Positions 1 to 10,888 of a stretch of DNA of 64,000 nucleotides are shown in pieces. The translations under genes and the position numbers were made by a program. The notes under the pieces were generated by a model. It worked only from the letters and a program-made list of their open reading frames with translations. It did no database searches and was not told the origin of the DNA. The stretch covers positions 122,696,053-122,760,052 of the forward strand of contig OV884056.1 of the NCBI GenBank assembly GCA_930367215.1, given 5' to 3'. The stretch comes from Pollenia angustigena. Taxonomy: Eukaryota > Arthropoda > Insecta > Diptera > Polleniidae. The stretch's first letter is position 1, and every line of letters begins with the position of its first letter.

Positions 1-2426
1 GGCTTTTTCGACTTATAGGTTTCTTATCTTGCATACACTGGAACTTTCGATCGTAGTAGATTCTTTGCGCTATGGAGATAAGCTTAGTTTTCATATTAAC
101 AATTTCTTCCGACGTTATAAATTTTTCTGTTGAAAATGGTTTCTTTAGAAGACGATTTATAAATCGTAGACAATAACACATGATTCGTATTGCCTTTTTA
201 AAGGAGGAGAAATCCTCAAGAAGGTCTTTATACTGAGCTTCTAGATAAAAACTTTTTACTTGTTTGATTTCCAAATCTGTTGGGTCAAAAGTGCGTGGTG
301 TTGGCCAAAGATCTTTAGGACTATTAAGCCAGTGGGGCCCATGCCACCATAATTTGTTGTCCGTCAGCTCCTGAGGAGAACAACCTCTCGTGCCTAAGTC
401 TGCAGGATTTTCTCCACTCTTAATGTGTTTCCAATGATTTAGGCTAACAATGTTTGAGGTTTGCGACAAATGTTTTTAAACTGTTTGGGGGTTTTTGTAA
501 CCATCCTAGCACTATGGATGAATCTGTCCACAGGAAAAGCTCGTAAGTGAAGTTACAGTTTAGGACAAAATTTCTCATTAGATTTGCAAGTAAAAGAGCG
601 CCGCACAGCTCGAGCTTAGGAATTGTAGTCTTTTTTTATCGGGGCAACCTTTGTTGCAACTAACAGGTGACTACTTATATGGCCTGCTGAGCTCTCCGTT
701 CTGATATGTAAGGAGCCACAATATGCCTTCTCTGAGGCGTCGCAGAAGCCATGTAGCTGTACATTGCATTGATGTGAAAAGTCTACCCACCTTGGAATTT
801 TTATATTTTCAATATAAGAGAAATTTTTCAAAAATGTGTTCCATTTATTAAGTCTTAATGGGGTAACGCCCTCATCCCAGTCGGATTTTTCCTGCCAAAA
901 TTCTTGCATGAGCAGTTTCGCAATAATCACAATAGGGCCTTGCCAACCGAGAGGGTCAAATAACCTGGCAATAATCGACAAGATTTTTCTCTTTGTTGTG
1001 GAGGAGGTGATTTCAACATGCTGAGCTTCATAGTAGAACGAGTCCAATGACGCATTCCATCGGATACCTAGAGCCTTAGTGGTGCTGGCTTCATCAAACT
1101 TCAAAAAATCGCGATATAAAAGATCTTCACTGGACAAGTGTTCAAGTGCTAAAATATTATTCGCTGTGATTTTCTTCAGTGGAAATCCAGCAGACTTTAA
1201 AACTTCAGTCAGCTCACTTTGCTTGAGCCTGACTTATTCAAGAGTGTGGCCACCGCTAAGGATATCATCCACGTAGACTTCGTCTTTTAAAATTGTTGAG
1301 GCTTTAGGAAACATACCTCGAGAATCTTTACTAAGCTCATGTCACAGTTTTCAATTGAAACGTTTTTACAGCTTCATTCGCAACATTACGAAACAAAATT
1401 CTTTGATACGGACGATCTTCTTCATGAACCAAAATCTGACGGTACATCTTCTGGACATCTCCTGTAAACACGTATTTATAGTTTCGCCAACGTAGAATGA
1501 CCTGCATCAGATCTGCTTGGGCCTTGTTATAAGACATCGTTCAGGGAGAATCCGCTTTCCGTCTTTTTCGAGGCATTGAAGACCACACGCACCTTTGTGG
1601 ATTTACTTTCAGGTTTTACGACTGCGTGGTGTGGGAGAAAAAACGACGAATGGATTTTTTGCTTAGGTTCTATGCTACCAACCTTTTCCATGTGGCCTAA
1701 ATCTAAGTATTCTTGAAGAACTTTTTCGTATTCTTTCTTAAGACCTTGATTCCGCTCTAAGGTTTTTTCCATTCTGTAGTATTGTGCCAATGCTATGTTT
1801 CTTGAAGGGCCTAAGAATACTTCATCTGGAAAGTTTTTCTTGAATGGGAGTCGAACTATATAACGCCCATAGACATCTTCATCGGATTGTAGACAAGTTT
1901 TTTCAGCCTCTTCTATCTCCCAAAATTTTCGTAGCTGCTCATGCAGGGCTACATCACCTGAAGACGATACGGTTGTATGGAAGGCTCTAATTTCTGAGAC
2001 TGGTTCACGACCCGATAAATACCACCCGAAGTGAGCCTCTCTTGCCTCTATACTTTTTTCGATATTCGATTTTACCCCAGGTAAATTGAGAAATGGCAAG
2101 TAATCACTACCGATAATCATGTCTACGGCAGCTGGTTTAAAGAAACTGGGGTCAGCTAATTTCAGGGCTTTAATTTCCTCTAAATTGAAAGTTCGGATTG
2201 GCCTAGAAGGCAAAAAATGTGTCAGATTAGGTACCACAATTGCCCTAATTTTTATCTTAAAGTCTGATATCCGTGACCGAACTGTAACGGAGCATATGCC
2301 GGTATATTTGCCTACTATTGTGCCACCGAGACCAGATACTTGAAAGAATTGAGCTTCTAATGACAAAGCAAGATTTTGTTGAAGACGTTTCGAGATGAAA
2401 CTTGTTTCCGATCCCGCGTCTAACAA
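1..2426 (-). pseudogene. BEL/Pao pol, broken (copy 1)
   Basis: Retrotransposon polyprotein for proteolysis, reverse transcription and RNase H. Reading leftward from 2,426, it opens with the aspartic-protease motif DAGSETSFIS. The RT fingers follow (VRVVFNASKK, GDVQKMYRQI), then the RT catalytic YVDD at about 1,264-1,275. The RNase H start LHGFCDASEKAYCG and the Pao linker SGENPADLGTRG come next. Breaks visible: a frame change near 1,530, a deletion and frameshift after FQLKTVT near 1,340 that removes the segment before YVDD, and an in-frame TAA at 1,234-1,236. The protein cannot be made intact. Confidence 0.88.
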
Positions 2427-2456
2427 TGCCCTTATAGTAAAGAATTCACCTTCATG

Positions 2457-3327
2457 TTATACTTTTACTAAAGCGGTGGGTAAAATTGTTGTACCCCTGT
2501 GTTGCGAAAAATATGTTTGGGTTTGTTCTGTGACTGGACCTGGAACGTTTCGCGCAGTTTGTAGGTCTGAATTTTGTTGAGTGCCTGACCCAGATGGCCT
2601 TTCATCATCTCGTTGATGAAGTTGCGAGGGTGTAATTTTAGGATGACCACTTTCGCCCCTTTTCTGTTTTATCCAAATGTCTTTGGTTGCATTGATAGCA
2701 ATTCCTTGTACTTGAACATTTTGATTTAAAGTGACTGTTCGATAAACAGTTGGCACAGTATTTGTTAGCAGATACAAATTGTATACGCTCTTGTACTGAC
2801 AACGACTTAAAATGTTTACAGAATTTAAGCGGATGATTCTGTTTGCAACTTTTGCAACTAAAATTATTTTTGTGATCTTTTTCTTGCGTAAGAAATTTTT
2901 GCGACTTAGAGGTACCAGCTTCTCTGGTAGTCGGCTTACGTAAATTAGTAAATGTTTCTAAAGTCTCAATTCTTTCATTTAGAAACTTGCTAAGCTGATC
3001 CCAAGTAGGTAACTCCTTGTGATTACTTAAGGATATTTCCCAAGCACGTGAAGTTTTTCCTGGTAATTTCGAAGTACAGATGTGCATTAGAAACGGGTCA
3101 TTACTACCTCAAATGATCTCATTATAGTCAACCCATCACTTACGGTATTCTTAAGTGACCTCAAAAATTTTAAAGTTTCGGCTGGAGGGGACTGAATTCC
3201 ATAAATCTTCCTGATTTGGTTATTTATCAAAATTCGTTTATTTTCGTATTTATTTTTCAACGCCTTCCGTGCTAATTCAAAATTAGAATCTACTAAGTCA
3301 TAATCTTTATGAGTTGGTAGGCCTCTC
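2457..3327 (-). pseudogene. BEL/Pao gag, broken (copy 1)
   Basis: Gag-like RNA-packaging protein of the BEL element. The N-terminal part (3,087-3,327) carries the Pao gag signature KNKYENKRILINNQIRKIYG. After a one-base frameshift near 3,087 the frame continues with a W-E-rich segment. It ends in CCHC-like zinc knuckles (CKSCKQNHPLKFC, CANCLSNSHFKSKC, CYQCNQRH). A second frameshift in the third knuckle leads into the protease linker at 2,457-2,777. The true gag start lies further right and is lost from this copy by the tandem junction. Confidence 0.85.
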
Positions 3328-5913
3328 ATTTACGCACAAGATTTTTAAGTCTAGGGATATAAAAGCCTTGCCTGAAAGCTCGCAGCATAATGTGAAATTA
3401 ACCAGGAGTTTTGCAAAGGCGGATCCCTCTGGAATAATAATCGGATGGCGTTCTTCGTAACTTAATCTGGCATTAAGGTTAGTAATCGGCTTTTTCGACT
3501 TATAGGTTTCTTATCTTGCATACACTGGAACTTTCGATCGTAGTAGATTCTTTGCGCTATGGAGATAAGCTTAGTTTTCATATTAACAATTTCTTCCGAC
3601 GTTATAAATTTTTCTGTTGAAAATGGTTTCTTTAGTAGACGATTTATAAATCGTAGACAATAACACATGATTCGTATTGCCTTTTTAAAGGAGGAGAAAT
3701 CCTCAAGAAGGTCTTTATACTGAGCTTCTAGATAAAAACTTTTTACTTGTTTGATTTCCAAATCTGTTGGGTCAAAAGTGCGTGGTGTTGGCCAAAGATC
3801 TTTAGGACTATTAAGCCAGGGGGGCCCATGCCACCATAATTTGTTGTCCGTCAGCTCCTGAGGAGAACAACCTCTCGTGCCTAAGTCTGCAGGATTTTCT
3901 CCACTCTTAATGTGTTTCCAATGATTTAGGCTAACAATGTTTGAGGTTTGCGACAAATGTTTTTAAACTGTTTGGGGGTTTTTGTAACCATCCTAGCACT
4001 ATGGATGAATCTGTCCACAGGAAAAGCTCGTAAGTGAAGTTACAGTTTAGGACAAAATTTCTCATTAGATTTGCAAGTAAAAGAGCGCCGCACAGCTCGA
4101 GCTTAGGAATTGTAGTCTTTTTTTATCGGGGCAACCTTTGTTGCAACTAACAGGTGACTACTTATATGGCCTGCTGAGCTCTCCGTTCTGATATGTAAGG
4201 AGCCACAATATGCCTTCTCTGAGGCGTCGCAGAAGCCATGTAGCTGTACATTGCATTGATGTGAAAAGTCTACCCACCTTGGAATTTTTATATTTTCAAT
4301 ATAAGAGAAATTTTTCAAAAATGTGTTCCATTTATTAAGTCTTAATGGGGTAACGCCCTCATCCCAGTCGGATTTTTCCTGCCAAAATTCTTGCATGAGC
4401 AGTTTCGCAATAATCACAATAGGGCCTTGCCAACCGAGAGGGTCAAATAACCTGGCAATAATCGACAAGATTTTTCTCTTTGTTGTGGAGGAGGTGATTT
4501 CAACATGCTGAGCTTCATAGTAGAACGAGTCCAATGACGCATTCCATCGGATACCTAGAGCCTTAGTGGTGCTGGCTTCATCAAACTTCAAAAAATCGCG
4601 ATATAAAAGATCTTCACTGGACAAGTGTTCAAGTGCTAAAATATTATTCGCTGTGATTTTCTTCAGTGGAAATCCAGCAGACTTTAAAACTTCAGTCAGC
4701 TCACTTTGCTTGAGCCTGACTTATTCAAGAGTGTGGCCACCGCTAAGGATATCATCCACGTAGACTTCGTCTTTTAAAATTGTTGAGGCTTTAGGAAACA
4801 TACCTCGAGAATCTTTACTAAGCTCATGTCACAGTTTTCAATTGAAACGTTTTTACAGCTTCATTCGCAACATTACGAAACAAAATTCTTTGATACGGAC
4901 GATCTTCTTCATGAACCAAAATCTGACGGTACATCTTCTGGACATCTCCTGTAAACACGTATTTATAGTTTCGCCAACGTAGAATGACCTGCATCAGATC
5001 TGCTTGGGCCTTGTTATAAGACATCGTTCAGGGAGAATCCGCTTTCCGTCTTTTTCGAGGCATTGAAGACCACACGCACCTTTGTGGATTTACTTTCAGG
5101 TTTTACGACTGCGTGGTGTGGGAGAAAAAACGACGAATGGATTTTTTGCTTAGGTTCTATGCTACCAACCTTTTCCATGTGGCCTAAATCTAAGTATTCT
5201 TGAAGAACTTTTTCGTATTCTTTCTTAAGACCTTGATTCCGCTCTAAGGTTTTTTCCATTCTGTAGTATTGTGCCAATGCTATGTTTCTTGAAGGGCCTA
5301 AGAATACTTCATCTGGAAAGTTTTTCTTGAATGGGAGTCGAACTATATAACGCCCATAGACATCTTCATCGGATTGTAGACAAGTTTTTTCAGCCTCTTC
5401 TATCTCCCAAAATTTTCGTAGCTGCTCATGCAGGGCTACATCACCTGAAGACGATACGGTTGTATGGAAGGCTCTAATTTCTGAGACTGGTTCACGACCC
5501 GATAAATACCACCCGAAGTGAGCCTCTCTTGCCTCTATACTTTTTTCGATATTCGATTTTACCCCAGGTAAATTGAGAAATGGCAAGTAATCACTACCGA
5601 TAATCATGTCTACGGCAGCTGGTTTAAAGAAACTGGGGTCAGCTAATTTCAGGGCTTTAATTTCCTCTAAATTGAAAGTTCGGATTGGCCTAGAAGGCAA
5701 AAAATGTGTCAGATTAGGTACCACAATTGCCCTAATTTTTATCTTAAAGTCTGATATCCGTGACCGAACTGTAACGGAGCATATGCCGGTATATTTGCCT
5801 ACTATTGTGCCACCGAGACCAGATACTTGAAAGAATTGAGCTTCTAATGACAAAGCAAGATTTTGTTGAAGACGTTTCGAGATGAAACTTGTTTCCGATC
5901 CCGCGTCTAACAA
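3328..5913 (-). pseudogene. BEL/Pao pol, broken (copy 2)
   Basis: Same protease-RT-RNase H order and the same lesions as copy 1 (YVDD at about 4,751-4,762). It extends further through the post-RNase H domain (3,462-3,956) into the first residues of integrase. A frameshift lies just after LLTLMPD near 3,462. The integrase is cut off at 3,328 by the tandem junction, so no catalytic DDE residues remain. Confidence 0.88.
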
Positions 5914-5943
5914 TGCCCTTATAGTAAAAAATTCACCTTCATG

Positions 5944-6814
5944 TTATACTTTTACTAAAGCGGTGGGTAAAATTGTTGTACCCCTGTGTTGCGAAAAATA
6001 TGTTTGGGTTTGTTCTGTGACTGGACCTGGAACGTTTCGCGCAGTTTGTAGGTCTGAATTTTGTTGAGTGCCTGACCCAGATGGCCTTTCATCATCTCGT
6101 TGATGAAGTTGCGAGGGTGTAATTTTAGGATGACCACTTTCGCCCCTTTTCTGTTTTATCCAAATGTCTTTGGTTGCATTGATAGCAATTCCTTGTACTT
6201 GAACATTTTGATTTAAAGTGACTGTTCGATAAACAGTTGGCACAGTATTTGTTAGCAGATACAAATTGTATACGCTCTTGTACTGACAACGACTTAAAAT
6301 GTTTACAGAATTTAAGCGGATGATTCTGTTTGCAACTTTTGCAACTAAAATTATTTTTGTGATCTTTTTCTTGCGTAAGAAATTTTTGCGACTTAGAGGT
6401 ACCAGCTTCTCTGGTAGTCGGCTTACGTAAATTAGTAAATGTTTCTAAAGTCTCAATTCTTTCATTTAGAAACTTGCTAAGCTGATCCCAAGTAGGTAAC
6501 TCCTTGTGATTACTTAAGGATATTTCCCAAGCACGTGAAGTTTTTCCTGGTAATTTCGAAGTACAGATGTGCATTAGAAACGGGTCATTACTACCTCAAA
6601 TGATCTCATTATAGTCAACCCATCACTTACGGTATTCTTAAGTGACCTCAAAAATTTTAAAGTTTCGGCTGGAGGGGACTGAATGCCATAAATCTTCCTG
6701 ATTTGGTTATTTATCAAAATTCGTTTATTTTCATATTTATTTTTCAACGCCTTCCGTGCTAATTCAAAATTAGAATCTACTAAGTCATAATCTTTATGAG
6801 TTGGTAGGCCTCTC
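5944..6814 (-). pseudogene. BEL/Pao gag, broken (copy 2)
   Basis: Zinc-knuckle gag as in copy 1, with the same two frameshifts. Here the sequence right of 6,814 differs. A plausible continuation toward the gag N-terminus lies at 6,815-6,970 (YEEVSEHCQVLKARIL in one frame, with stops), before a MITE interrupts it. Confidence 0.83.
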
Positions 6815-6969
6815 CCTCGTTTTGCTGTGCAAGTAATACAATTTATGGGCTGGAGCTACTGAAGGCTCATAATATTCTGGCTTTTAAAACCTGGCAGTGT
6901 TCACTAACCTCTTCATATTTAAGAGAAACCTCATCCTGAAGATCTTACTCTTCTTTAACTTTTTCATAA

Positions 6970-7499
6970 TTTTTAATCCAAATTTTTAATATTTTTAATT
7001 AGGCTTAAGTTCATGAAATTTAATTTTTATTAAATTATTTTTGTGAAGAAAGGAATTTTACAACATGAAAATTAATCAAAATTGTTATTGATAATCTTTC
7101 ATTCTTGACGTGGCTCGGGCTCGAACCCTGGCCGGCAGGTTACCATGACATGTTTCGATCGCAACCAATCGATCTCCTCAGATGGATTTGCCGTCTTCCA
7201 CTCGCAGCCATCGACGACTGCTGACGTTACTAGTCAAACATCAATCCTTAAACCAAATTGTATTTTAACATTTGGTAGATCGAAATTTGCTTTCCTGAAT
7301 GATTATCCATTTTAATTGATTTTACATGTTTTTTCCTTTACTTCTGTGGCCCTAGCCACGTCAAGAATGAAAGATTATCAATAACAATTTTGATTAATTT
7401 TCATGTTGTAAAATTCCTTTCTTCACAAAAATAATTTAATAAAAATTAAATTTCATGAGCTTAAGCCTAATTAAAAATATTAAAAATTTGGATTAAAAA
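6970..7499. mobile_element. MITE with ~146-bp terminal inverted repeats
   Basis: 6,970-7,115 and 7,354-7,499 are inverted copies with one obvious mismatch. They enclose about 240 bp of unrelated, less A+T-rich sequence. No transposase is encoded. CATAA occurs at both flanks (left of 6,970 and right of 7,500), so a 5-bp target duplication is possible but unproven. The element sits between the body of the BEL gag and a gag N-terminus, so it probably inserted into gag. Confidence 0.8.
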
Positions 7500-7534
7500 C
7501 CATAAATAGTTCAACAAAATAACCACAATACTAA

Positions 7535-7720
7535 TTATTTTTCATCATTTATTATGAATTCATCATAACTCTCTATCATTTTCAACCACCTTCTTTCTAA
7601 TTCTGTCAACTTGACTTCCAATAATGAAGTAGTTAAACTTTCTGTCGGTATTTTGTTGAAATTGTTGCAAAAATTAGCAAGTTGTTGAATATCATACTTG
7701 CATTTTCTCTTGGAGGCCAT
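7535..7720 (-). pseudogene. BEL/Pao gag N-terminal fragment
   Basis: A 61-codon minus-strand reading frame starting MASKRKCKYDIQQLANF. Its Leu/Glu-rich helix with LLEVKLTELERRWLKM resembles the coiled N-terminus of Pao gag proteins. It lies upstream, in the transcription sense, of the gag at 5,944-6,814 and is separated from it by the 6,970-7,499 MITE and several stops. I infer it is the start of the same gag gene. A chance ORF is less likely given its position and orientation. Confidence 0.5.
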
Positions 7721-8450
7721 TTTTGAATTTTAATAATTTTTTTCAAAAGCCGAAACGAATAACGCCTAGTATTTCCCAGAAAATACGTAATTCAAAGGAG
7801 AATTGTCAATACCTGAAGCACCGAATATTTAACAAAATATTTGAGTTAATATATTGCCAGAAATTATGTTTTATTTATCGCCTTATAATTTTTAAGCTTC
7901 AATAAAAAAAAACTCACTGTAAAACTCCAAAAAATTATGTATCACGACAGCTTACTACTTTTACTTGAAAGTAATTCAAATTTACTTGCTTTCTTTTCTT
8001 TAAGAAAATTATTTTGCGGGCCTCGTATTTTATCCAATACCAAAAAATATTAAATTTTCTACACCACTCTTGTACTCAAGCAATCTTTACACCAAAAATT
8101 TTATTTCAATTAGAATTTTTCGTATTTTAATTTCTTGCAACACCTTAAGGTTTTTATTTTGTATAGTTATTTGCTCGGTAATTTTTTAACGTTTACCAAC
8201 ACTAATCCCTTTAAAAAAAATTTCCTCTAACTCACTTTATTTATACACACACAATTAAAACTCCAATTATTTAATTTTTCAATATAAAAAAACTTTTTTC
8301 AACTTACAGTTTTCTTTTCGTTGAAGTCAAATTGTGACTTTCTTATGCCGGCCATTGTTGTTGTTAAACCTGTAGTTTTTTTTTTGTTGTTTTTTCCCCG
8401 TAGAAATTTCCCGAATAATTAATTCGATTTAAGTTGCGGTCTCACTGTTT
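7721..8450. other. A+T-rich stretch, no gene seen
   Basis: No coding pattern. By position it should hold the leader and 5' LTR of the minus-strand BEL element, but I cannot define LTR ends or a primer-binding site. Confidence 0.4.
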
Positions 8451-8678
8451 GCTTTATATTTTTTCAACATTTTTAATTTTTCGAATTGATTCTATGAGCT
8501 AAATTTCAGTTATGTATTTTATAAAGCTTTTTTGTAATAGTTCTATTCCTTCAATTTTTCAGAAATGACTTTATACACTACCAGACTATTATAATGTATT
8601 TTCTTTTTACATTTTACCTTAGCCTTCCTTTGGAACGCAATGAGGTATATTGAATGTACAGAAAAATTTACAATTATT

Positions 8679-8743
8679 AAACACCAGCATAATGTAATGC
8701 ATTTTCTGGCCCGCTACGGCCTTCGTCAGCATTCTTTGTGTCT
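8679..8743 (-). ncRNA. Hammerhead ribozyme, family 1, left arm
   Basis: The same fold as the right-arm copies, on the minus strand (core complement at 8,723-8,729). The inner stem I has one mismatch, CATTA instead of CATTC, and the outer strand reads GTGTTT. Confidence 0.75.
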
Positions 8744-9034
8744 CACTGGATAGTGTTACTTTATAAATTGAATGTATTTAACTCAACTATTTTAACAAAT
8801 AGAAACTGGGAATTATTTCCTTCCGAAGGTTACTTTATATTATATTCAACATTTTTAATTTTTCGAATTTATTCTATGAGCTAAATTTCAGTTATGTATT
8901 TTATAAAGCTTTTTTGTAATAGTTCTATTCCTTCAATTTTTCAGAAATGACTTTATACACTTCCAGACTATTATATTGTATTTTCTTTTTACATTTTACC
9001 TTAGCCTTCCTTTGGAAAGTAACACTATCCAGTG

Positions 9035-9099
9035 AGACACAAAGAATGCTGACGAAGGCCGTAGCGGGCCAGAAAATGCATTACATTCTGCTGGTGTTT
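9035..9099 (+). ncRNA. Type I hammerhead ribozyme, family 1 (reference copy)
   Basis: A self-cleaving RNA motif read directly from the bases. Outer stem I is AGACAC with GTGTYT, followed by an internal loop (AAA / TGCTG). Inner stem I is GAATG with CATTC. The core is CTGACGA at 9,049-9,055. Stem II is GGCC/GGCC around a GTAGCG loop, with an A-A mismatch at its base. Then GAA (9,072-9,074), a stem III made of the palindrome AATGCATT, and the cleavage base A at 9,083 just before CATTC. All invariant core positions (CUGANGA, GAA, A-U pair, H17) are present. Cleavage in RNA is inferred, not shown. Confidence 0.85.
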
Positions 9100-9416
9100 A
9101 ATAATTGTAAATTTTTCTGTACATTCAATATACCTCATTGCGTTCCAAAGGAAGGCTAAGGTAAAATGTAAAAAGAAAATACATTATAATAGTCTGGTAG
9201 TGTATAAAGTCATTTCTGAAAAATTGAAGGAATAGAACTATTACAAAAAAGCTTTATAAAATACATAACTGAAATTTAGCTCATAGAATAAATTCGAAAA
9301 ATTAAAAATGTTGAATATAATATAAAGTAACCTTCGGAAGGAAATAATTCCCAGTTTCTATTTGTTAAAATAGTTGAGTTAAATACATTCAATTAATAAA
9401 GTAACACTATCCAGTG

Positions 9417-9481
9417 AGACACAAAGAATGCTGACGAAGGCCGTAGCAGGCCAGAAAATGCATTACATTCTGCTGGTGTTT
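9417..9481 (+). ncRNA. Hammerhead ribozyme, family 1
   Basis: Core CTGACGA at 9,431-9,437. The stem II loop reads GTAGCA instead of GTAGCG; all stems are kept. Confidence 0.82.
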
Positions 9482-9798
9482 AATAATTGTAAATTTTTCT
9501 GTACATTCAATATACCTCATTGCGTTCCAAAGGAAGGCTAAGGTAAAATGTAAAAAGAAAATACATTATAATAGTCTGGTAGTGTATAAAGTCATTTCTG
9601 AAAAATTGAAGGAATAGAACTATTACAAAAAAGCTTTATAAAATACATAACTGAAATTTAGCTCATAGAATAAATTCGAAAAATTAAAAATGTTGAATAT
9701 AATATAAAGTAACCTTCGGAAGGAAATAATTCCCAGTTTCTATTTGTTAAAATAGTTGAGTTAAATACATTCAATTTATAAAGTAACACTATCCAGTG

Positions 9799-9863
9799 AG
9801 ACACAAAGAATGCTGACGAAGGCCGTAGCGGGCCAGAAAATGCATTACATTCCGCTGGTGTCT
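9799..9863 (+). ncRNA. Hammerhead ribozyme, family 1
   Basis: Core at 9,813-9,819. The outer stem I is a perfect AGACAC/GTGTCT. The change CATTCC for CATTCT falls in the internal loop, outside the helices. Confidence 0.84.
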
Positions 9864-10180
9864 AATAATTGTAAATTTTTCTGTACATTCAATATACCAC
9901 ATTGCTTTCCAAAGGAAGGCTAAGGTAAAATGTAAAAAGAAAATACAATATAATAGTCTGGTAGTGTATAAAGTCATTTCTGAAAAATTGAAGGAATAGA
10001 ACTATTACAAAAAAGCTTTATAAAATACATAACTGAAATTTAGCTCATAGAATAAATTCGAAAAATTAAAAATGTTGAATATAATATAAAGTAACCTTCG
10101 GAAGGAAATAATTCCCAGTTTCTATTTGTTAAAATAGTTGAGTTAAATACATTCAATTAATAAAGTAACACTATCCAGTG

Positions 10181-10245
10181 AGACACAAAGAATGCTGACG
10201 AAGGCCGTAGCGGGCCAGAAAATGCATTACATTCTGCTGGTGTCT
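10181..10245 (+). ncRNA. Hammerhead ribozyme, family 1
   Basis: Core at 10,195-10,201. Every helix is intact, including the six-base outer stem I. Confidence 0.85.
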
Positions 10246-10562
10246 AATAATTGTAAATTTTTCTGTACATTCAATATACCTCATTGCTTTCCAAAGGAAG
10301 GCTAAGGTAAAATGTAAAAAGAAAATACAATATAATAGTCTGGTAGTGTATAAAGTCATTTCTGAAAAATTGAAGTAATAGAACTATTACAAAAAAGCTT
10401 TATAAAATACATAACTGAAATTTAGCTCATAGAATAAATTCGAAAAATTAAAAATGTTGAATATAATATAAAGTAACCTTCGGAAGGAAATAATTCCCAG
10501 TTTCTATTTGTTAAATTAGTTGAGTTAAATACATTCAATTTATAAAGTAACACTATCCAGTG

Positions 10563-10628
10563 AGACACAAAGAATGCTGACGAAGGCCGTAGCGGGCCAG
10601 AGAAATGCGTTACATTCTGCTGGTGTCT
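10563..10628 (+). ncRNA. Hammerhead ribozyme, family 1, altered stem III
   Basis: Core at 10,577-10,583. An inserted G and an A-to-G change (GAGAAATGCGTT) break the stem III palindrome seen in the other copies, so this one may be inactive. Confidence 0.65.
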
Positions 10629-10888
10629 AATAATTGTAAATTTTTCTGCACATTCAATATACCTCATTGCTTTCCAAAGGAAGGCTAAGGTAAAATGTAA
10701 AAAGAAAATACAATATAATAGTCTGGTAGTGTATAAAGTCATTTCTGAAAAATTGAAGGAATAGAACTATTACAAAAAAGCTTTATAAAATACATAACTG
10801 AAATTTAGCTCATAGAATTAATTCGAAAAATTAAAAATGTTGAATATAATATAAAGTATCCTTCGGAAGGAAATAATTCCCAGTTTCT

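Larger units (their letters stand above)
1..3327 (-). mobile_element. BEL/Pao retrotransposon fragment, tandem copy 1
   Basis: Internal gag-pol region of a BEL/Pao LTR retrotransposon, running right to left and cut by the window edge. It is nearly identical to 3,488-6,814 at an offset of 3,487 bp, with only about five substitutions seen by eye. Both copies share the same stops and deletions, so the element decayed first and was duplicated later. At 3,327/3,328 the gag of this copy abuts the integrase start of copy 2, which is the tandem junction. No LTR is visible. Confidence 0.9.
3328..6814 (-). mobile_element. BEL/Pao retrotransposon fragment, tandem copy 2
   Basis: Second copy of the same decayed element. 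It includes about 160 bp (3,328-3,487) that copy 1 would carry left of the window: the start of the integrase, with HPIIIPEGSAFAKLLVNF and a worn YIPRLKNLVRK zinc-finger region in another frame. The similarity to copy 1 stops sharply at 6,814/6,815. Confidence 0.9.
8451..10888. repeat. Head-to-head array of ~382-bp hammerhead units (retrozyme-like family 1)
   Basis: About 1.5 units in one orientation (8,451-9,018) meet about five units in the other (9,019-10,888). The centre of symmetry is near 9,018. Units repeat every 378-382 bp and are about 95% or more alike. Each full unit contains a type I hammerhead fold, listed separately. The outer flanks carry a similar T-rich string (CTTTATATTTTTTC at left; one or two bases different at right), possibly a ~14-bp target duplication. 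Short ORFs inside the units (MTLYTTRLLYCIFF) recur only because the DNA repeats. Tandem units plus a ribozyme and no protein match animal retrozymes. Confidence 0.85.

Noticed and set aside
836..5830. Plus-strand frames over the BEL copies
   Set aside because: They are shadows of the minus-strand gag-pol reading frames and occur identically in both tandem copies.
7100..7180. CTCGAACCCTGGCCGGCAGG as a tRNA or SINE within the MITE
   Set aside because: It resembles a reversed B box, but no second box or cloverleaf could be drawn and it does not match the SINE copies here.
8947..10742. Repeated frames starting MTLYT(T/S)RLLYCIFFLHF in the 382-bp array
   Set aside because: Same reason: repeat by-products. 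They cross the ribozyme on the opposite strand.
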